Positions 6,681 through 10,284 of a DNA stretch of 10,284 nt are shown in pieces; positions within the stretch are counted from its first letter, which is position 1, and every line of letters begins with the position of its first letter. Under the pieces are notes generated by a model. The model searched no databases, had not been told where the DNA came from, and saw only the letters and a list, made by a program, of their open reading frames with translations. The translations under genes and the position numbers were made by a program. Source of the stretch: an uncultured Bilophila sp. (GTDB lineage: Bacteria; Desulfobacterota; Desulfovibrionia; Desulfovibrionales; Desulfovibrionaceae); NCBI GenBank assembly GCA_959604115.1, contig CAUHBW010000108.1, positions 1 through 10,284 of the forward strand, in the 5' to 3' direction.

Positions 6681-6710
6681 CGTCCCGCGGCCCCGCAGGA
6701 AAGCGGGACG
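6681..6710 (+). other. Hairpin just after the glmM stop
   Basis: CGTCCCGC (6681-6688) and GCGGGACG (6703-6710) form a perfect 8-bp stem with a 14-base loop, beginning one base after the glmM stop codon. No T run follows. It lies upstream of the true terminator and may protect the transcript's 3' end. Confidence 0.45.
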
Positions 6711-6731
6711 TCATGAAGATGAAACGCAACG

Positions 6732-6766
6732 GCCCCCTCCCCGTCGTTGGGAGGGGGCATCTTTTT
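6732..6766 (+). terminator. Rho-independent terminator of the ftsH-glmM cluster
   Basis: GCCCCCTCCC (6732-6741) pairs perfectly over 10 bp with GGGAGGGGGC (6749-6758), with a seven-base loop. After ATC comes a run of five T at 6762-6766. It sits 52 bases past glmM and before the galU promoter, so it probably closes the upstream operon. Confidence 0.88.
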
Positions 6767-6784
6767 GTCGGCGGCGTGAAGGCA

Positions 6785-6813
6785 TTGACTTTCATTGCCG
6801 ACGGCGGGATAGT
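6785..6813 (+). promoter_or_regulatory. Likely sigma70-type promoter of galU
   Basis: TTGACT (6785-6790, 5 of 6 to the -35 consensus) is followed after exactly 17 bases by GATAGT (6808-6813, 4 of 6 to the -10 consensus). It lies just after the terminator and about 100 bases before galU. The leader that would follow (about 6820-6915) has a possible long-range pairing of CCCCGGA (6830-6836) with TCCGGGG (6873-6879). No known riboswitch was recognised in it. Confidence 0.5.
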
Positions 6814-6915
6814 TCTTATAAGGGGCATTCCCCGGAGCGCGGGTGCGGGGGTGTCACGCTCGCCGGGACGGTTCCGGGGGGCACGGAAACATACCCGAGA
6901 GAGGAGCGCTCACGT

Positions 6916-7779
6916 ATGGATATTCGCAAGGTCGTCATTCCGGTCGCCGGTTGGGGAACCCGTTCGCTGCCCGCCAGCAAGAACATTCCCAAGGAGATGC
7001 TGCCGGTCTACAACAAGCCCGTGGTGCAGTACGTGGTCGAAGAGGCCATGCGGGGCGGCGTGGAGGACGTCATTTTCGTGACCAACCGGGACAAGGGCGT
7101 GATCGAGGATCACTTCGATTACAACCTTCAGCTGGAGGGCGTGCTTGAGCGCGCCGGAAAGCTGGACATGCTCAAGGTCGTGCGCGGCGTGGCCGAAATG
7201 GTCAACATCATGTCGGTGCGCCAGAAGAAGCAGCTCGGCCTCGGTCACGCGGTGCTCTGCGCGAAAGAGATGGTGAAGGGCGAATCCTTTGCGGTCATGG
7301 TCGGCGACGACTTCATGATCGGGGAGGACGCCGGTCTGGAACAGCTCGTCAGGGTGGCGTCCGAACACGACATGCCGGTCATCGGGGTCATGGAAGTGCC
7401 CGCCGACAAGGTGAACCGCTACGGCATCGTGATGGGCGACGAAATCACGCCCGGCGTGTACAACATCACCGACATGGTGGAGAAGCCCGCCGTGGGCACG
7501 GTGGATTCCCGCCTCGCCATCGTGGGCCGGTATGTGCTCACGCCGGATATCTTCGAGCACCTCGAACGGGTCAAGCCCGGACACGGGGGCGAAATCCAGC
7601 TTACCGACGCGCTGGCGACGCTGGCGAAGGAACGCGGCATGCTCGCGGTGAAGATGGGCGGCATCCGGTTCGACGCCGGAGACTGGGTGGATTATCTGTC
7701 CGCCAACATTTACTTCGGCCTGCGGGACGAGGCGTTGCGCGAACCGCTCAAAGCCCGGCTGCGCGAAATGCTCGGCTGA
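6916..7779 (+). CDS. galU: UTP-glucose-1-phosphate uridylyltransferase
   Basis: Makes UDP-glucose from UTP and glucose-1-phosphate for lipopolysaccharide, capsule and other glucosylated products. The 287-residue product has the nucleotidyltransferase N-terminus ending in NIPKEMLP (23-30). It also has VGDD (D131-D132) for metal and nucleotide contact, EKP (189-191) with the likely substrate-binding lysine, GGEIQLTDAL starting at 224, and the final DAGDW (253-257). Length fits bacterial GalU. The first loop reads GWGTRSLPAS where GLGTRFLPAT is commonest. A related sugar-nucleotide uridylyltransferase is possible, but RmlA and GlmU are less likely because the IPKEMLP and GGEIQLTD blocks are GalU-type. 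The frame is open upstream to 6589, but ATG 6916, with AGGAG nine bases before it, is the real start. It has its own promoter and is flanked by terminators, so it is probably transcribed alone. Confidence 0.94.
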   Translation: MDIRKVVIPVAGWGTRSLPASKNIPKEMLPVYNKPVVQYVVEEAMRGGVEDVIFVTNRDKGVIEDHFDYNLQLEGVLERAGKLDMLKVVRGVAEMVNIMSVRQKKQLGLGHAVLCAKEMVKGESFAVMVGDDFMIGEDAGLEQLVRVASEHDMPVIGVMEVPADKVNRYGIVMGDEITPGVYNITDMVEKPAVGTVDSRLAIVGRYVLTPDIFEHLERVKPGHGGEIQLTDALATLAKERGMLAVKMGGIRFDAGDWVDYLSANIYFGLRDEALREPLKARLREMLG

Positions 7780-7784
7780 TGTTT

Positions 7785-7810
7785 CGGGCCGCCCTTTCCG
7801 GAGCGGCCCG
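7785..7810 (+). other. G+C-rich hairpin after galU
   Basis: CGGGCCGC (7785-7792) pairs with GCGGCCCG (7803-7810), with a 10-base loop. It starts six bases after the galU stop and is not followed by a T run. It could stabilise the galU transcript end or act together with the next hairpin. Confidence 0.45.
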
Positions 7811-7843
7811 GTTCCGGTTTCGGCGGCTTCGTCCGCTTTCGAT

Positions 7844-7874
7844 GCGGCGTTCACGGGAACGCCGCCCACGTTTT
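7844..7874 (+). terminator. Probable intrinsic terminator between galU and priA
   Basis: GCGGCGTTC (7844-7852) and GAACGCCGC (7857-7865) form a perfect 9-bp stem with an ACGG loop. Four T (7871-7874) follow after a five-base gap. The stem is strong, but the T run is short and displaced, so termination may be partial. It ends only 17 bases before the priA start codon, so a structure here could also affect priA translation. Confidence 0.5.
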
Positions 7875-7880
7875 GCTCAC

Positions 7881-7884
7881 AGGA
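7881..7884 (+). promoter_or_regulatory. Ribosome binding site supporting the priA TTG start
   Basis: AGGA lies seven bases before TTG at 7892. No in-frame ATG exists until well inside the conserved N-terminal domain, so TTG is the best start. I saw no clear -35/-10 pair for priA in the 112-base gap after galU. Confidence 0.6.
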
Positions 7885-7891
7885 CAGTCTC

Positions 7892-10252
7892 TTGCTTCGT
7901 ACCGTCGCGCTGCTGACCCCGCCGTTCGCGTCCCTGACCTATGCCGTTCCCGAGTGGCTTGCCGACTTCGACTGGCGTCCCGGCCTGCGGGTCGCCGTGC
8001 CCCTCGGCCGGGGTATGTTGCGCGTGGGCGTCGTGCTCGGGGACGGTTCCCCCCTGCCCGAAGGGGTCACGGCGAAGCCCATGCTGTGGCCTCTGGAGGC
8101 CGAGCCGCTGTTGCCGATCGGACACATGGAGATGGTGCGCCAGCTCGCCGTGCGGCAGGCGGTGACGCCGGGGCACATCCTTGCGGCGGTGCTTCCGGCG
8201 GGGCTCCGGGTGACGCAGATGCGTTTGCGGACCATTGGGGAGCAGGGCAGGGCCCGGGTGCGTCTGTTGAAGGAATTGTCCAGACTGCCTTCCGACGAAT
8301 TGCGCGCGCTCGGTGAAGCGTGGATGCGGGGCGGAGCGGAACTGCTCGGCCCGCGCGAGGACGCCGCCGCCAGCGAACTGTGCGTGCTGCGCTGCGATCC
8401 GCCGTGGTCGGTGCGGCCCACCGCGACCCGTCAGATCGAACTGCTGGAATTTCTGCTCGAAAACGGAGCCGTTTCCCGGCGCGACGTATTGCGCCGTCTG
8501 GGGCAGGGCGTCGCCCCGGCGCTCGAAACCCTGCTGAAGAACGGTTTGATCGGCCTGCGCGCCCTCGGCTGCGAATCGGCGGGCGAAGAGGACCTCGGCT
8601 GTGATCTTTTGCCTCCGGTTTCGGAAGCGTCGTTCGAGTTGTCCGAGGCGCAGCGGGCCGCGCTTGCGGCGTTCCGGGCCGATCTCGACGCCGGAAAACC
8701 GGCTTCGCATCTGCTGTTCGGCGTGACGGGAAGCGGAAAGACCGCCGTGTACATGGAGCTGGCGAAGGAATGCCTGCGCCGGGGACGCTCCATGCTGCTG
8801 CTTGCGCCGGAAGTGGCGCTGGCCCTGAAACTGCGGCGGGACGCCTCGCTCGCGCTGCCCGACGCGCCTCTGTATTTTTTCCACGGCTACCAGTCGCCCG
8901 CGCTGCGCGAAAAGACGTTCCGCGAACTCGCGAAACGGCGCGAGCCCTGTCTCGTCGTGGGGACGCGCTCCGCGCTGTTCCTGCCGCTGCCGTCCCTCGG
9001 CGCGGTGGTGCTGGATGAGGAACACGACGCCTCGTTCAAGCAGGACGAGGGGTTGACCTATCAGGCCAAGGAAGTCGCGTGGTTCCGCATCGCGCAGGCC
9101 AAGGGCCTGCTGGTGCTCGGCTCCGCGACCCCGGACCTGAAGACCTTTTACGCCGTGCGCGAGGCCAAAATCCCCGTGTCCGCGCTTCCGGCCCGCGTGG
9201 GCGGGGGCACGCTGCCGTCCATCCGGCTGGTGGACATCCGTTCCGCCAACTGCGCCGAGTCCCTCCTCGCTCCGGAAACCCTTTCCGCGCTCAAGAATAC
9301 GGTGGCGCAGGGCGATCAGGCGGTCATTCTGCTGAACCGCCGGGGCTACGCGCCGCTGATGTACTGCCTCGACTGCGGGAAGGTGGCCCGGTGCCCGCAC
9401 TGCGACATCGGCCTGACGTACCACAAGGGCCGGGAGCGGCTGGTCTGCCACTACTGCGGTTATTCGGTGCCGTTTCCGTCGCCGTGCCCAAGCTGCAAAG
9501 GGTTGCATTTCCATCCGATGGGGCAGGGAACGGAGCGGGTCGAGGAGTACATCGGGACGCTTTTGCCGCCCGGAGGCCGCGTGTTGCGTCTGGACCGCGA
9601 CAGCACCCGGCGTCCGGGACGCATGGAGGAAATCCTCGAATCGTTCGCCCGTCAGGAAGCGCAGGTGCTCGTGGGGACGCAGATGCTGTCCAAGGGACAC
9701 CATTTCCCGCACGTGACGCTGGCTGTGGTGGCGGACGGGGACATCGGCCTGAACCTGCCCGATTACCGGGCGGCGGAGCGCACCTTCCAGCTTCTGGTGC
9801 AGTCCTCGGGGCGGGCCGGTCGCGGTGAGAAGCCGGGGCAGGTCATCATTCAGACGCGCGACGTGAACCACTACTGCTGGCAGTATGTGAAGTCCGGCGA
9901 CTATGAAGGTTTTTACGAACACGAGATCGCGCTTCGCAAGCGGCGTCGGTATCCGCCGTTCATCAATCTGGCCTTGTTGCGGGTTTCCTATCCGATGGAC
10001 TGGGCGGACGGTCCGACGCAGCTTGCCCGGATCACCGCGCTGCTGCGTTCCGAGAGCAAGGAGCGCAACGTGACCGTGCTCGGCCCCGCGCCCGCGCCGC
10101 TGCCGCTCCTGCGGGGGCGCAGGCGGTTCCAGTGCCTGTTCAAGGCAGGGGACTGGCAGGCCATCCGCGCGCTCTACGCCGCGCTGCTGCCCCTCGCCTC
10201 GCCTCCGAATCTGCGTATTTCTCTGGATATCGATCCGGTCAACATGCTGTAG
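7892..10252 (+). CDS. priA: Primosomal protein N' (replication restart helicase PriA)
   Basis: Superfamily 2 3'-to-5' DNA helicase that recognises abandoned forks and directs reloading of the replicative helicase. The 786-residue product begins with the 3'-end-binding domain (about 1-110) and a likely winged-helix segment (about 180-235). The helicase core has Walker A GVTGSGKT (277-284), DEEH (375-378), GSATPDL and an NRRGYAP segment. Inserted in the core are four paired zinc-binding cysteine motifs: C492/C495, C501/C504, C519/C522 and C532/C535. Motif V (GTQMLSKGHHF) and motif VI (QSSGRAGRG, from 637) follow. The C-terminus ends in DIDPVNML, typical of the family. It is about 50 residues longer than E. 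coli PriA, mostly before the Walker A motif. No key residue is missing. It is separated from galU by two hairpins. Confidence 0.97.
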   Translation: MLRTVALLTPPFASLTYAVPEWLADFDWRPGLRVAVPLGRGMLRVGVVLGDGSPLPEGVTAKPMLWPLEAEPLLPIGHMEMVRQLAVRQAVTPGHILAAVLPAGLRVTQMRLRTIGEQGRARVRLLKELSRLPSDELRALGEAWMRGGAELLGPREDAAASELCVLRCDPPWSVRPTATRQIELLEFLLENGAVSRRDVLRRLGQGVAPALETLLKNGLIGLRALGCESAGEEDLGCDLLPPVSEASFELSEAQRAALAAFRADLDAGKPASHLLFGVTGSGKTAVYMELAKECLRRGRSMLLLAPEVALALKLRRDASLALPDAPLYFFHGYQSPALREKTFRELAKRREPCLVVGTRSALFLPLPSLGAVVLDEEHDASFKQDEGLTYQAKEVAWFRIAQAKGLLVLGSATPDLKTFYAVREAKIPVSALPARVGGGTLPSIRLVDIRSANCAESLLAPETLSALKNTVAQGDQAVILLNRRGYAPLMYCLDCGKVARCPHCDIGLTYHKGRERLVCHYCGYSVPFPSPCPSCKGLHFHPMGQGTERVEEYIGTLLPPGGRVLRLDRDSTRRPGRMEEILESFARQEAQVLVGTQMLSKGHHFPHVTLAVVADGDIGLNLPDYRAAERTFQLLVQSSGRAGRGEKPGQVIIQTRDVNHYCWQYVKSGDYEGFYEHEIALRKRRRYPPFINLALLRVSYPMDWADGPTQLARITALLRSESKERNVTVLGPAPAPLPLLRGRRRFQCLFKAGDWQAIRALYAALLPLASPPNLRISLDIDPVNML

Positions 10253-10284
10253 CGGGGGCAACGGAGAACCGGGGGAAGGGGAGA
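10253..10284. other. Purine-rich window end after priA
   Basis: These 32 bases are mostly G and A, with runs of five G at 10254-10258 and 10271-10275. No hairpin or start codon is visible. The GGGGA-type sequence near the end could be the ribosome binding site of a gene beginning just outside the window; this cannot be tested here. Confidence 0.3.

Noticed and set aside
4355..6760. 801-codon open frame on the minus strand opposite cdaR and glmM
   Set aside because: It runs antisense through two real genes and their gap, with the same His/Arg/Gly-rich composition; a by-product of G+C-biased codon use.
6713..7081. Short + strand frame starting between glmM and galU
   Set aside because: It contains the intrinsic terminator and galU promoter, then runs out of frame into galU. 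No conserved features.
7877..10261. 794-codon open frame on the minus strand opposite priA
   Set aside because: Mirror image of a gene with every PriA motif; no recognisable domain in the antisense product.

Overview
The window is a G+C-rich stretch of bacterial chromosome with seven complete housekeeping genes, all on the + strand: ftsH, folP, cdaA, cdaR (ybbR family), glmM, galU and priA. Gene order, protein character and base composition suggest a sulfate-reducer-type deltaproteobacterium of the Desulfovibrionaceae. This is inferred from remembered synteny and protein style, not from a search. Several starts are non-ATG: TTG for ftsH and priA, GTG for folP.

Positions 1-705 hold no gene I can recognise. 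The stretch begins with an A+T-rich patch, followed by a polypyrimidine tract. Close to ftsH lie promoter-like TATAAT boxes, an exact match to the heat-shock sigma factor -10 consensus, and a compact set of direct and inverted repeats. From 706 to 6679, five genes (ftsH, folP, cdaA, cdaR, glmM) are packed with gaps of 73, 44, -17 and 42 bases and end at a strong intrinsic terminator (6732-6766). galU follows with its own likely sigma70-type promoter. Two hairpins separate it from priA, which ends 32 bases before the window does.

folP makes the dihydropteroate intermediate of folate. cdaA and cdaR encode a membrane diadenylate cyclase (c-di-AMP synthase) and its membrane-anchored YbbR-repeat regulator. 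glmM makes glucosamine-1-phosphate for UDP-GlcNAc and peptidoglycan. The cdaA-cdaR-glmM trio is the arrangement known from Firmicutes, where c-di-AMP synthesis is coupled to cell-wall precursor supply and osmotic balance. ftsH at the head is the membrane AAA+ zinc protease. galU makes UDP-glucose for envelope sugars, and priA restarts collapsed replication forks.

I see no CRISPR array, insertion sequence, phage gene, tRNA or rRNA, and no novel multi-gene system. The most interesting points are the c-di-AMP module in an apparently Gram-negative host, the repeat/hairpin leader before ftsH, the long hairpin between ftsH and folP, and an eight-G run near the start of folP.
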